Position numbers and translations under genes: made by a program. DNA of 47,121 bases from Acanthamoeba castellanii str. Neff (Eukaryota; Discosea; Longamoebia; Acanthamoebidae). The stretch is taken from contig NW_004457676.1 of assembly GCF_000313135.1 (NCBI RefSeq), forward strand, positions 2,125 through 49,245, written 5' to 3'. Shown here in pieces: positions 30,701 through 42,064 of this stretch. Position 1 is the stretch's first letter; every line of letters starts with the position of its first letter. The notes beneath the pieces were generated by a model that made no database searches, was not told the DNA's origin, and saw nothing but the letters and a program-made list of their open reading frames with translations.

Positions 30701-33700
30701 GCGTACCTCGAGTGAGAAGACGCGGCAGAGGGTGCTCTTGGCATCGGGAGCCGCAACGACGACATGGGTGCCATCGGTGAGGAAATGCGCCTCGGCCAAA
30801 AGCTTTTTCGTCAGCGTGAATGGCGGGGCTAATCATCGGTGAAGAGAGTTAGTGCAGAAAAGCAGAGATGAAAAACCGCGGCGTGGCATGCGTACCTTGT
30901 TCGCCGGGCTTGTAGTGGGCGTAACGCAGTTCCTCAAACGACAGATGAGCGTACTCCGGCATGGCAGTGATGCAATAGCTGACGGAGCCGGGCCAGTCCG
31001 GCTGCGAGTGTTGAGTGATGAAGATGAGAGGTGAACACATAAACACCATGGTCGAGCCGTAGAAGCCGCGGCAATAGGCCATTAAAGAGGTACCTGGGGC
31101 ACTGGCGTGAAGGTAAAGTTGGCCGGTGTGGTGATCTCGCTGGGCCGGTGCAACACCCTCGCGCCCGCTGATGTTGTGTCAAGAGACAGCCATATATAAG
31201 CCAATGCAAATAAATAAAATAATTAATGTGGAAAAATATGTGTTAAATAATAATGGAAAAAATCTGGACGGGGTTGTTGGTGGCGTGAGTACTTGCGGGG
31301 GTCTTCAGCGGGATGGAGCGGATGTGAGGGAAGCCCTCCTGGCTGGGGTCGAACACGTGCACGATAAACTTGTCCTCGGCCTCCCTCCGCGCTTTCTCGA
31401 GAGTGTTTGCCGGTCGCGGAGCTGTGCTGGTGCTTGACGCCTCCGAGGAAGCTGTACCTGCAGCTGTACAATTAACCACACACACGCCGTTAGCCAGCTG
31501 CGCAGCGGTCTCGAGTAGGGAACGAACAAAGAGCAAAGGAGGTTAACCTGGCACAGCGGCAGACTGCGCCGGCCGAGCGGTGCGGCACATGTTGCAGGCC
31601 GGCGACGTGGCGGCGTTGAGAAAAGTGCACGCCCCGCATGACCACTCGCCAGTGCCGAGCACGGGCTCCTCGCCAGCAGCAGCAGGGCTTGGAGAGGAAT
31701 CCGAAGCCGTCGAAGGCGGTGTAGCTCCCGATGCCAAAGAGCCAAAGCCGCCGGAACCTCCGGACAGCAGCGAGGCCGGGGCGACCAGAGGCCCGGGGCC
31801 CCTACTGCCAAAGCCAAAGCCGCCGCTGGCTGAGGCAAACGCCGGTCTGGCCGCGCCGAACGGATTCATTGACGGACCTCCGAAGGCAGGACGGGAGCTG
31901 GCTGCCGCCCCAAACGGAGTCGCTTCCGGCGCGGCGTCGAGACTCGCAAGAAGGGCTGCGGGCGCTCCGGGCGGACGGTCAGAGAGACGCATGACGATGA
32001 GCGTCCTGTCCTCAAGCGGGAAACCGTGCAGCGCCGAGCACACGTTGTCGACAACCTCGGGGTTCCGGTACTCGGCCACTGCATAGCCAGCCAGACCGCC
32101 TAAAGGTAGAGAGCCACAGAGGACACACACGGTTGGCTTTCCCTACGATACATTGATCCACGGCAATGAATTGGGGGTGGAGGTACCATCCTCGCGGGGC
32201 AGGATCAGGGAACGAACGTCGCCAAAAGGCACGAGCAGCTCGCGCACTCGCTCTTCGTCGTAATTGCGCGGAATGTCGCCCATGTAGATACGGTGGTCTA
32301 CCACCACGGGCCTCGCCGGAGCGGCGGCTTCCTCCACCTCTTCGGGCTCGGTACGGGGCGGTGCAGCCTCGTCGGCGGGTGACTGCTGGGGCTCCTCGGA
32401 AACTGCAGCGGGCGATGTTGCGACCGTCGTCGTAAGTTCTGCTGATGCTGCCGCTGGGCTTGGGCTACCAAAGCTGAACCCTGCGGTCGTCGCCTGAGGT
32501 TCCAGAGTGGCGATGGCCTGAGGCGGCTGCACTGGTGTGACGGACTCTCTCTCGAGGACTTCGTCGACGCATTGCTCGCCCTCGGTCTCGGTCGCGGATT
32601 TGGCCGCGCCCTCCTCCTCTTGCTTGGGCGGCGCCGGGAGCTTGGTCAGAAGGTAGAGGTACCGGCCGTCGGAGAAGATGGGCGAGCGGTAGGAGGTGCC
32701 GTCCGTCAGGACCTGCTTCTCTTTGGGGAACAGGCCTTCGGGGTCGTCCATCTCGATCACCGCGCGTTGCTCCCTGTCCCGCTTGCCTGCCGTCTTTGTG
32801 TCGGTGTCCTGCGGCGGCACACTCTGGTCGCCCGGGGCTGCCTTTACCTCGGGGGCTTGTTCTTGTGAGCTGCTCGGGGCCGCCGATTCATTCTCTTTGT
32901 TATCCGGCGTGCAACTGGCATCCGCTGTCGCAGCAGCTGGCTCGATCTGCAAAAGCTGCGCGGTCGAGCTCTTGGGGGAGCGGACCTCGGCGAGTTCCTG
33001 GTACCAAGCGATGGGCGTACGGGGGTTACCAAATAATCTCTCCACCTCTGCAGATGACGCCTCTAATCTTAACATAAAATTAAAAAAAAATTGGTGTACC
33101 TGCAGTGTCTCTGCGTCGATGATGACGAACGAAGCCGAGCCGATGCGTGAAGACCGGTAGAACAGCTTGTTGCCGTAGATGGCGAGCCAACCCTTCTCCC
33201 GCGTGCGGTACGAGGGGTTGCTGACATAAATATGGTTCACGATGGTACCGTGATGTCCGGTGCCGATCTTGAGCAGGCCGTGCCTGCCGTGTATGTACAC
33301 GTAACCGTCCTTTTGTACGAACGTCGAGTTGCGTCGGAACGTGGCCGACTCGAAGGCGCTCCAGGCCATCGCTGCGCGACACATCACAATCCACAGTAAC
33401 ACAGTGAGTGTGGGGGAAGAGGGGGGGGGGAATGGCTCCGGGACGAGGTGAGTGAAGAGGAAAGGCGGGAAAGGGTACCAACGCGGCGATCGTTGGTCCT
33501 CATGTCCGACCAGGACTGAAGGAAGGGCACAATGTCCAGATCTATGGTCTCCGCTGCTGGTGTCAGCGCCTTCTGGTCGCTGGAGGTCACCGCGGACGGC
33601 AGCACAAACAGGCGAACAAGCGACACGATGTCCTCCAGCGAGTCGCGCGCCAGAACGTGACAAGCGAGCACCGTCGCAGCCTGGCCAACGAAGAGAAGGG

Positions 33701-36001
33701 GGAACATCCCAGGGTGAGCGGCACGACGTGGTGCTGCCAATTGGCAAACGCGAGGGGCGAGAGAGTACCTGATTTCGGGTCTTAAGGGCAAGATCGTCAC
33801 CGGTCTCGGGGCGAATGGCAGCCAGCTCCCAGAGCCAGGACTCGAGAGGCTGCACCCAGGGCTTGGGCTCGGTCGCGAGCGGTCCGACGTCGTCGCGGTA
33901 GCGCTTGGCGAGCAGGGCGAGCACTTGAAGGCAGGCATCGCCCTTCAGCACGCGGATGAGGGGCAGGAAGACGTGGTTGGCCAGCAGCACGATGAAGTCG
34001 GCGTCCACCACCGACGTCTCGCCCTGCAGCGAATTGGCGGCCACCTGGTACGACAACTGCCAGCAGGGGAGTAGGTAAGGCCGAGCGTTCGCGATAAGTG
34101 ACGAGGACATCAAGAGAGATGGTGGTGGGTGGGCCACACGCGCGCGTACCATCAAGCCGGAGAGCTGTCCTAGAGCGGCGGCGGCAACGGCGAACTTGGA
34201 ATCGTGCGCGTTGGCCTGCGTGGCGAGCGTTTCGAGTCCGCCCCACGAGGCCTCGAAATCGGCGAGCCAGCGCTTGTTGCGCGGGCTCAGCTCCTCGCGC
34301 TTGGCCTCGTCCCTCAGCAGGCCGAGAATGTTCGAGAGCGTGAGGTCGACGTTGGAGGTGTCGAGGAGGGACCGGATGAGCAGGTTGAACGTGCGCGTGC
34401 ACACGGTCAGCATGAATGGCACGGCCGAGGGCGAGTTGATCGGCTTGACCGTCGGCGGTTCCTTGGCCTCGGATTCGCGTGCCTTGATAGCCTTCTTCCA
34501 TTTGGCGTCGGCCTGCAGCAGCAGCAGCACAGTACAAATGGGGAACACACAACAGCGATTGAGTAAACATGGGGCGTGATGAGGTGAGTGTAGTTGGACG
34601 CGTCGAGGTACGTACCTCGCGGCACATGCGGCGCTGAGAGGAGAGCGCGGCGTTGGCTCGCAGAAGCACGCGGAGGCGACGCTGGACCAGCTGGTCGAAG
34701 GGCGTCGACTTGGCGGTCATGCCGCCCAGGGCCTGCATAGCGGCGTTCACGAGCTTGGCCACGTCCTCCGCGGTCGGCTCGAACAGGCCCTCCTGCTTCC
34801 GCCGTTCCTTGAGCGCCGCCTGGCTGGCCTTCTCCTCCTCCACGCTGGGCGTCGTGGTCGCCACCAGAGGCGAGGCCGCCACCGCGGTAGCGCCAAAGCC
34901 GGACGACATAGGCGTTGAGAACGAAGACGACGAGGGCGACAAGGAGGACCCAGAATTGGCGGCGGCGGCAGACTGGGAATTGAACGGGTGAAGGTCGAGC
35001 AGGTCGGCCAGGCCCGAGGAGCCGAGGCCCTGCTGGGAGGGGCCGCCCTGGACGAGCGCGCCGGCCGAGTTGACGGCCGTCGGGTTGCGGGTCTGCACGG
35101 CCATGATGTGGAGGCCGCGCTCGCTCACGCGCAGCCAGAGGTCGTCCTCGACCCGCTCCAAGCGGGTGCGCAGGCGCGTGCCCCTGTCGACCATGCCGAA
35201 GCCCCAGCCGACGGCGCGCGGCGCCTGCTCGATCCATCGTAGTGCTTCCACCACGTTGGCCAGCCGCTCGCGCACCTTGCCGTCGTCCGTCTCGCGGCTC
35301 CGTGCTGCCGACGCCACCACCGCCTCGGCCGCGTCCAGCAGACCCTGCGCCGACGTGGGCGGCTGCACGGCCGACGCGTTACCACCACCACCACCACTCG
35401 CAGTAGTACCCGTCGTTGAGGGCATCGCGGGGGCAGACGAGGCGGGAGCAACAACAACGCCAGCGTTGCTTCCCCCGAAGCCAAAGCCGCCCCTCGACGG
35501 CGCGTTGCTGCCCGCGAAGCTGAAGCCGCCCCTCGACGGCGCGCTGCTTCCGAAGCCAAAGCCGCCTCGCGTTGGCGGGGCGCCGGTCGTGCTGGTGCTG
35601 CTGCCCCCGAAGCCGAAGCCGCCTCTCGAGGGCGGGGCACCGGGCGTGGTGGTGCCGAAGCCGAAGCCGCCTCGCGAGGGGGGGAACGGCGAAGGAGAGC
35701 TGCTGCTGCTGCCGAAGCCGAAGCCTCCTCTGGTTGGGGCGCTGGTGGTGCTGCTCCCGAAGCCGAAGCCGCCTCGCCCAGAAGGAGGGGCCGTGCTGCT
35801 CCCGAAGCCGAAGCTGCCTCCGCCAAACGGTGGAGAAGGTGATGATGACGATGATGATGGCGACGATGGTGCTGCCGCCCCAAAGGTGCCGCGGCCGCCA
35901 CCGAACATTGAGGAGTTGCTGGGCGGTTGCTGCGGCTGTTGTGGTGGCCCTCCAAATGCACCGCCTCCTCGGCCTCCATTTCCAAAACCTGATCCAAACA
36001 T
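17238..36001 (-). CDS. Giant HECT-type E3 ubiquitin ligase with FG/RGG repeats, RRM, RanBP2-type zinc finger and SPRY domain
   Basis: One gene of about 18.8 kb, more than 25 exons, roughly 5,000 residues. The start is MFGSGFGNGG (36001; an upstream in-frame ATG at 36037 is possible). In protein order: RGGFGFG repeats (36001-35470); helical region; a beta-rich module (DGYVYIHGRHGLLKIGTG, near 33300); an RRM spliced at 32188/32103 (RIYMGDIPRNYDEE, GYAVAEY); FG motifs; RanBP2-type zinc finger (WSCGACTFLNAATSPACNMC, about 31600); long helical-repeat regions (31450-25400); a second FG cluster (25035-24541); SPRY (YFEVLLSGCGGS, FGSGDIVGC, NFGQQPFCFDL; 23300-22660); a CUB-like segment (about 19950); and HECT (18740-17238) with catalytic Cys in SATCFFTLKLPAY (codon 17355-17357). 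The HECT joins checked keep phase and give GKNRDKYIPKPS. HECT plus SPRY recalls HECTD4/HERC1-type ligases; the FG, RRM and zinc-finger parts are unusual. The frame shifts twice near 26630-26690. Confidence 0.82.
19738..19796. repeat. TG microsatellite in HECT-gene intron
   Basis: GTGTGTGTGTTGTGTG runs with a few GTC interruptions lie between the exons encoding DGDTVFYRYKRP and KIRRNKPW. A simple repeat near the donor side of a minus-strand intron. Confidence 0.85.
24541..25035 (-). repeat. Central FG-repeat block of the giant HECT protein
   Basis: About a dozen FGSS, FGSF, FGSP, FGAS and FGTS motifs lie in Ser/Thr/Pro/Ala sequence with very few charged residues, ending GGFTFGSSG. This is the composition of nucleoporin FG domains. 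Further single motifs lie at about 31720-31925 (PFGAA, GGFGFGSRG, GGFGS), 32465 (FSFGS), 34900 (SGFGA) and 19545-19620 (GFGGFSFAPPRFGAS, GFSFGSSSG). Confidence 0.9.
31543..32228 (-). other. RRM and RanBP2-type zinc finger region inside the HECT gene
   Basis: The RRM has RNP2 RIYMGD and an RNP1-like GLAGYAVAEY, joined over an intron (donor GTACCTCC, acceptor CCTTTAG; G+GC codon). The pattern ELLVPFGDVRSL ... GYAVAEY ... LHGFPLEDRTLIV follows the U2AF65 second RRM closely. About 110 residues later lies W-S-C-x2-C-x10-C-x2-C, matching the RanBP2 (NZF-like) finger, which binds RNA, ubiquitin or Ran depending on family member. Confidence 0.8.
35470..36001 (-). repeat. N-terminal FG/RGG repeat block of the giant HECT protein
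   Basis: At least eight units of the form (S/T/G)RGGFGFG(S/T/G), spaced by 10-20 residues of Ser, Pro, Thr and Ala, follow MFGSGFGNGGRGGGAFGG and MFGGGRGTFG. Units mix the FG dipeptide of nucleoporins with RGG motifs of RNA-binding proteins. Minor variants include GGFSFAGS. Confidence 0.9.
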
Positions 36002-36286
36002 TTCTGTTTCTTCTTCTCTTGCCGATGTACTCGGCACTGATGTGTCACAGTTCGAACTTGAGAGAACCGCTCACGTGGGGCAGAACCGCAGTTCGAGGCG
36101 CCAGTGAAGAATGAAGAACAAACACGGCGTGCCTTGTTCCTTCCTTGCGCACCAAGGGGGGTGACGGTGGCAAAAGAATGAAATGAACCATAATAATTAT
36201 TATTTTTCGGCTTTTGTTGCTGGCCGGCGGGAAACGAATTTCCCAGAACTATTTTTTTAATTCTTTGGCCGCGACCACCTTAAAAG
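36002..36286. promoter_or_regulatory. Divergent promoter region between giant HECT and F-box genes
   Basis: The 285 bp lie between two outward-facing starts. The part at 36190-36265 is AT-rich (AATAATTATTATTTTTCGG, then CTATTTTTTTAATTC), placing an AT tract about 20-100 bp upstream of the F-box gene start. A bidirectional promoter is inferred from layout. An upstream ATG for the HECT gene (36037) lies inside this region. Confidence 0.45.
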
Positions 36287-38756
36287 ATGGAGATGGCGGA
36301 AGATGAAGATGTGCGGAAAGACGCGTCCTCCGATTTGGAGAGACTTCCCAACGAGCTGCTGGCCTACATGTTCTTCGAGTTGCTCCACCCCACCGACCTT
36401 CTCCCCCTCAGCGCAGTAAGTGTGCCTGCCCCAGCTTCCTTCCACCCCCTTCTCGTGGAGCACCCGCAGCACTGTGGCTGCCTCAGCCTTCACCAACCCT
36501 GTCCTGAACCAGGTGTGCCGACGTTGGCGGGCGTTGTTGAGAGGAGGCGAGGGCAGCGGTGGCCTCTGGCGGTCTGCGTGTCTTCGCCGCTGGAGTGCCG
36601 GGTTGTGGACCGACAGCCGGCTGGTGTTGGCGGCAGACATCGGAGAGCTGCCTGTCGGTGGCGGTGCTGGTGAGGACTGGAACGCGTTGGCTGAAGGTGA
36701 CAGGCTCTGCCCGCTCGCCTGGCAAAAGGTGTACATGAAGCTTGATGCCATCGGGCGGCGGAGAGTAGATCGTCTTCTCCTGGTCGAAGCCATGACGAAC
36801 AAAGTACAGAGCACACTTCCCCCTCTAGACTGAAGCACGTATAGGCGCGAGTTGACGGCTGACGCTCTCTTCCACGAAGGTGTTCATCATCGCTCCCGAT
36901 GGCTCCGACAAGCACGAACTGTCCTCGGCGGCTGGTGGCTCCCGCAGTCCCATGTTCTCCCCGCACGGTGAGTGGTCACGACACACACGCACCGCACCGC
37001 ACCTCACGCACGCACGCGCACACACACACACACACACACACAATGCAACTGACTTGGTGCTCATGCTAACGCGCTCAATCAGGCGACAAGGTGCTGTGGG
37101 TCGAGATTAACGGCAGGCGATTCCCTCGCGGGCGGGTGTGCGTTGCTGATACCTCTGGCAGGAAGCCGGTCAAATCCTGGGACGGTGCGCATCCCTTCTT
37201 TTGTCATTCAGCTGTGTGGTGGCCTTCAGTCCTAAGAAACACCTTTTGCGTGTCACACACACACACACACACTCGACACACATACACAGTCGATTTTATG
37301 CCGTTCTTTGCGTACTTTGCGCCCTGCGGCACTCGAGTGGCCTTGCTGGCCAATGACCCCATTATGAACACCATCCAGCTGCTCGTGTTCGACCTGCTCG
37401 GCAACGAACAATCCGCTCGCACCATCAGCACCGGCAGGTGACCGCGCCTCTCCCGCCATTTATCGTCTTCGTTCTTCTTCGCTTTTTCTTCGGCCTCTGA
37501 TGAATGCGCGAACCTGTACCAGGCCGTACTATTTTACGTGGGCGCCCGACAAGCTGAGCCTTCTGGCGAAGAAGAACATGCGTCAGCTCGAGCGCGTCGA
37601 GATCGACCCAAGCACGGGCGACCTCAGGTCGATCGTCCAACTGCCCGTGGAGGGCAAGCTGGGCAGCTTTGCCACGCCGGCTTGGGTGGGGACGGCGCAA
37701 GAGAGCGGCGAGGACACCTTCATGTACGCCGTACGAGACACCACCTGCCAGCGAAAGGGACAGAAACTCGTGGTGGCCACTCTCTCCACCCTCTGCCAGG
37801 TGCGGTGCACTCTCCACTCTTCTTCCACTGCCGCCTCTGGCCGTATCGAGCTGACCTGGAGATCGGGCCGGATGCGCAGAATCGCAGCCTTGGCCGCATC
37901 CAGAGCGAGCCGCTGCAGCACGAAATGAACGAGCTCTGCCGTGTGGCCAGTTTCCGGGAGGACACCCTCTCGTCCTTCATCCTCAGCAGAGACCGGCAGA
38001 AGGTGGCCTACGCTCTCGACAACAGCGGGTCGCTCTACGTCAGCGCCGTCAAGCGACCGTCCTGTGCACCCGATCCACCACTCGGCGGCCCTCACGGAGA
38101 GTACGCCCCCCCCGCACCGAAACTTCGAGGTGCCTTTCCTGCGTGTGTCTCACCACGGGTTATCCAAAAGGCATGAGGAAGAGCGGGTGATGGCCGCGAC
38201 TAAGGACAGGATAGCCGAGTTCGCCGACACAGTGCGGTTGCTGGCCTACTTCTGGAGTCCCAACGGACGCTATCTCCTGTACCTGGTGCTGGACTACTCA
38301 TCGTTTGGCTACAATCTTCAGTGCGGCGTTGTCTCTCTCTCTCTCCTCCACTTCGAAGTGTGCGTGTGCGTGATGTTGTGCTGATTGCCACGGTGCTTTC
38401 CGCCAGGTGGTGCTGTTGGGACAGCGCCGCGGGAAGCACGTTGAGCTTCCCCAACGGCAAGTTTGCGGCGTCTGAGCATTTTCTACGCAACTACGTCTCC
38501 TTCTTCGACCAATACGCCCAGGTGCTGACCCTGTTCAGCCCGGACAGCGATGCGTACCCTAGACCCACCCATCCTGTGCCTCCCAGCTGCGGTCGCGTTG
38601 CCTCACCTTCGTGGGTGCGCCTCCAGGTTCGTGTACTGTGGTAGTTCTCCGCTGGCTCCGGGAGTCGACGCGGTCTGGGTGCAGGACATCGACCCCAACA
38701 CTCCGCCGCGGCTTGTCGCCCAGGGCTGCGTCTTCGCCGCCTGGTCGCCCCAGTAG
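36287..38756 (+). CDS. F-box protein with TolB/WD-like beta-propeller
   Basis: Starts MEMAEDEDVRKDASSD. Exon 1 (36287-36415) encodes an F-box, LERLPNELLAYMFFELL with HPTDLLPLS. It continues over an intron into VCRRWRALL (exon 2, 36513-36803), the classic F-box end. Later exons are short and give repeated propeller blades: VFIIAPDGSDKHEL, SPMFSPHG joined in phase to GDKVLWVEI (exon from 37082), FFAYFAPCGTRVALLAN, FTWAPDKLSLLAKK, SFILSRDRQKVAYALD, YFWSPNGRYLLYLVL and a last blade ending FAAWSPQ at 38756. The blade signature (D-G-S, SPDG-like, then hydrophobic strand) is TolB/DPP-like rather than canonical WD40. F-box proteins tether substrates to SKP1-cullin-1 ubiquitin ligases, so the propeller is probably the substrate-binding part. 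Borders near 38300-38640 are less certain. Confidence 0.78.
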
Positions 38757-38885
38757 GCCCCACCCCCTCGGCGCTATACAATGTACATACGACGTGGATG
38801 CGCAAAGTATAACTGTTTACTGCGTCGCGGTTGGGTGGATGTTTGGAGTGGTGCTGGTTGGGTGGTTGGTTGGCGTTCTGTTATC

Positions 38886-39515
38886 TCACTGGCCGGAGAC
38901 GGCGGAGCGGGCGGCGTCGTAGGCGCGGTCGAGGGGCGCTGCGGCGAGGCCGGCGACCATGCCCTTCACGCCCTCCTTGGGCATGTTGGGGTGCGGGTGC
39001 GTGGGCATGAGGGGTCGGTTGCTCTCCATCTTGCCGCCCAGCTCGACCAGCTCGTTGGGGTAGATGTACTGCCGCAGGAGGGGCAGCAGCTTGCCCTCCT
39101 CGTGCTGGATGTGGGCGAAGAGGTTCTCGATCATGGTGTTCATCTTGGAGTCGAACTTGGCCTCGTCGTCTTTCACCTTCATGCTGAGCATCTCATCGAG
39201 CAGCCGCTCCACCGCGAAGTGATCCTCGTAGGCGTCGTGGGCCAGGTTCTTGCCCTCCGGCACGCGATCGCGCAGCACCGGGTAGACGAGCGTCTCCTCG
39301 AGGGACGAATGAATGCACAGCTCCTTGATCAGGGTGTTGGCCAGCTCCTGCTTCTTGTCGGTGTCGCTGGTGCTCATGTACTGGCTGCACGTTACCAGAG
39401 AAAATTAGTCAAGGCAGGGCGGGTGGAGAGCAACGACATGGGTAACGAACCTGTGAAGGCTCTTGAGCTTCTCGTGGTCCTTGATGATGAGGTCGAGGCA
39501 GTTCTTGGAGGCCAT
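38886..39515 (-). CDS. Hemerythrin HHE-domain protein
   Basis: Two exons (39451-39515 and 38886-39384) joined in phase 2/1 give 187 residues. The start MASKNCLDLIIKDHEKLKSL carries the first helix with the DHE motif. Further metal-ligand helices are CIHSSLEETLVYPVL (H...E), AYEDHFAVERLLDEM (D-H) and LFAHIQHEEGKLLPLL (H...HEE). These are the His/Glu/Asp ligands of a di-iron four-helix bundle. Such proteins bind O2, NO or iron, or act in stress defence; which one applies cannot be told here. The C-terminal 45 residues are Pro/Ala-rich (MPTHPHPNMPKEG) and end with a small helix. No signal peptide, so probably cytosolic. The start is chosen because DHE would be lost with any later Met. Confidence 0.88.
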
Positions 39516-39900
39516 GGTTTGTTGGTGGGTGTTGGTGTTCAAGCGTGGTTTGGTGTGATGTTGTTTTGGTTCAGAAAGCAAAGCCAACAAATCAGGTTTT
39601 TATGGGGGCTGTGGCGGCGTGGTCTCAAAGCCACCGACATTCGGCAGATGGAAGCGGGGAGAAGCCCGCCTCGTCTCCACGGCACTGCATGCCACCCCCT
39701 GTCGCCCACACCCATAATAATGATCAGCGTGGCCCTGTCTGTGCCGCCTCCTCAACCTACGCCACTCCCATTCCGTGGGCTCGACAGAGTGATCAGAGCG
39801 AGTTCATCAGAACTTTATGGCAGTCTGAAATTTACGACAGACGCCAACCAAAAGCCAGGGAAACCAGTGGCAACCATGTTTTTGTGGGAGAGCAACGAAC
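39516..39900. other. Intergenic spacer, 385 bp
   Basis: This lies upstream of the hemerythrin gene and downstream of the M20 peptidase gene, both minus. It must contain the hemerythrin promoter. Short TTTTTATGG and AATAATGATCA stretches occur, but no coding or named regulatory element is visible. Confidence 0.45.
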
Positions 39901-41845
39901 TCAGTTATCGGCAATCGGCTCGAGACCACACCAATCGGCCATGAACACGGCCAGGGTCTTCATGACCTCCTTCACGCTGTCCAAGCTCACCGACTCATCG
40001 ATACTAGAGCGGAGGGAAGAGAGCCATCACCGCGAGTGAGCGGAAGCCGCACTGTTGCTCCTCGGCGGGTTGGGGAGTGGGTGGTACCCGTGAATGTTGG
40101 TGGCCTCGGGTCCGTAGCAGGTGGCGGGAATGCCGTAGTAGAGCTCGAAGAAGCGAACGTCTGTGGTGCACGTCACGGGGCTGTACACGGGCTCCTTCCC
40201 GCTCACCGCCTTGTGCGCTTGCCCAAGCCTCTGCATCATGTCGCCCTACAAAATGACACAAGACAACACCTGTCAGCTACAACCTTGCCGAGAGATACGG
40301 GTTGTTGCCAGGCGTACGCTGGGGTCCATGAGACAGCCCTCGGCCTGGAAGCCGGTCCAGGTGAGGTTGTAGTGGATGTCCTTGGCCTGGGCGGCCGCCG
40401 CCACCGCCTCCTCGACCTCCTTGCGCGCCGCCTCCAGCTTCTTGCCCGGGAACAGACCCACGCGCGCCTCAAACTTGCACTCTGCCAAAAATTACGAAAA
40501 GCCCTCGTCAGACACCCCCAGCTCGCGATGCGAAAGAATGGGACGAGGCGCGACGGGTACCCGTGGGGACGCTCGATGCCCACTCGCCGCCGTGGATGAC
40601 GCCCTGTTGTGTGTTCCGTCAGCGCGCAGGAGCCCAGCAGAGCAGAGAAGAAGAGCGAGCGAGCGAAGGCGAAGGAAGTGAAGGCGGGGGCGGAGGCGGG
40701 GGCACACGAGGTTGAAGTTGATGGGGTGCGGGTTGGAGTCGTAGGGCTTGGACTGCGGGCAGGCCTTGCGCTCCTCCTCGGTGTTCCACTTCGCCTCAAC
40801 CTTCCGCAGGGCGTCGTAGAGGTAGTACGCCGCCTCGATTCCGTTGATACCCGCGCTGCCCAACGCGTCGTCGTTGGCCCAGTGTCGCCGCACGAGCGTG
40901 AGCCCAAGCTTTCATGAAGGCAGAACTGGTGGTGGTGGTGGTGGACTAGACTGACCTGGTGTTGAGGACGTGGGCAGGCCGACCGCGCACGGAGATCTGC
41001 AGCCACATCACGCCCAGCTGCGCAGTCAGGATGGTGCCCGCGAAGGGTTCCGGAATGATGGCCGCGTCGGCCTTGTAGCCCCGGGCGCAGCAGGCGAGGG
41101 CACCATTGCCGGTGATTTCCTCCTCCACGACGGCCTGCATGATCACCTCGGCAGCCGGCACGAAACCGATAGAGCGCAGCGCCTACTCCCCACACCCACA
41201 CCGCCACCACCGCCAACCAACGTCATCCACAAGTCGAAGAAGAAGAAGAAGAAGACGACGACGAAGAAGAAGAAAGGGAGGTACGCGGAAAGCCATGTAG
41301 TAGGCGATGATGCCGGCCTTCATGTCGCCGGAGCCGCGGCCGTAGAGCCGGCCGTCCGCCACGCGCACCTTGAACGGACCGCCCGTCCACATGTCCGCAG
41401 GTCCCGTCGGCACCACGTCCAGGTGCCCATTCAGGATCAGACTCTTCCCTGTGGGCGCATTTTATAATATAAATATATTTCATATTAATTAATCAATATA
41501 AATAATGTATATTAATTTATTAATTAGTGGAATAAAATAAATGGGGCGGGGGGGACCTTGGGGTGGAAGGCGAGGGCGGTGGACGCCGACGACGCACTCC
41601 TTGCCCTCGTAGGACCAGTCGACGGGGGAGAAGCCGGGGAGGGACCGCAGGTCGTCGAGCACGACGGGGAAGCGGTCGGTGGCCAGGCCGGCCTCCTTGA
41701 ACCGGGCCTCCATGAAGGCCACCGCGGCGGTTTCGTGGTTGAGGGTGCTGTCGATGGCCACCAGCTCCGAGAGCATCGCCACGGCCTCCTCGAACACCTT
41801 CTCCACCGCCGCGGCAATCTCCTCCTTGCTCGGCCTCGTCGCCAT
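39901..41845 (-). CDS. Peptidase M20 / ArgE-DapE family metallo-hydrolase
   Basis: Starts MATRPSKEEIAA (41845; an in-frame Met at 41857 is an alternative). Family motifs in order: VAIDSTLNHETAAVAF; NGHLDVVPTG with the first zinc-ligand His and the catalytic Asp; GRGSGDMKAGIIAYYMA with the bridging Asp; VVEEEITGNGA with the general-base Glu pair; IIPEP; the dimerisation lid (QLGVMWLQISVRG, with HVLNT); and near the end SPVTCTTDVRFF and GPEATNIHG, with a His as final ligand. It ends CGLEPIADN at 39901. The order and Glu-Glu motif fit acetylornithine deacetylase/succinyl-diaminopimelate desuccinylase-type aminoacylases; the substrate cannot be assigned. About nine exons, one flanked by a nearly pure A/T intron (41460-41530). 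No organelle signal seen. Confidence 0.88.
41462..41535. repeat. AT-rich intron in the M20 gene
   Basis: TATAATATAAATATATTT and TATTAATTTATTAATTAG units make up nearly all of this intron, next to exons above 60% GC by eye. It lies between VGVHRPRLPPQ and GKSLILNGH. Confidence 0.75.
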
Positions 41846-42064
41846 CTTTTCGTTCACCGCGAATCAAAAAATGATAATCCAACAAAATTATTACACATAA
41901 ATAAAAAAGGTCTGTGAAGATGGAAGAAGGCAGGCATCTTTAATAACACGACTTCAGCTCGCGGTGTGAAGGGGCCGATGGGCTGGAGGATGGGCAGGAT
42001 TAACAAAATTGGGAGTGTGGGAGTGTTGAGGGTTGTTTTGTCCTCCACTTGAAGTGTGAAGCTA

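Noticed and set aside
38781..39944. A 387-codon plus-strand frame
   Set aside because: Shadow of the hemerythrin gene; the minus strand carries the metal-ligand motifs and a consistent splice.
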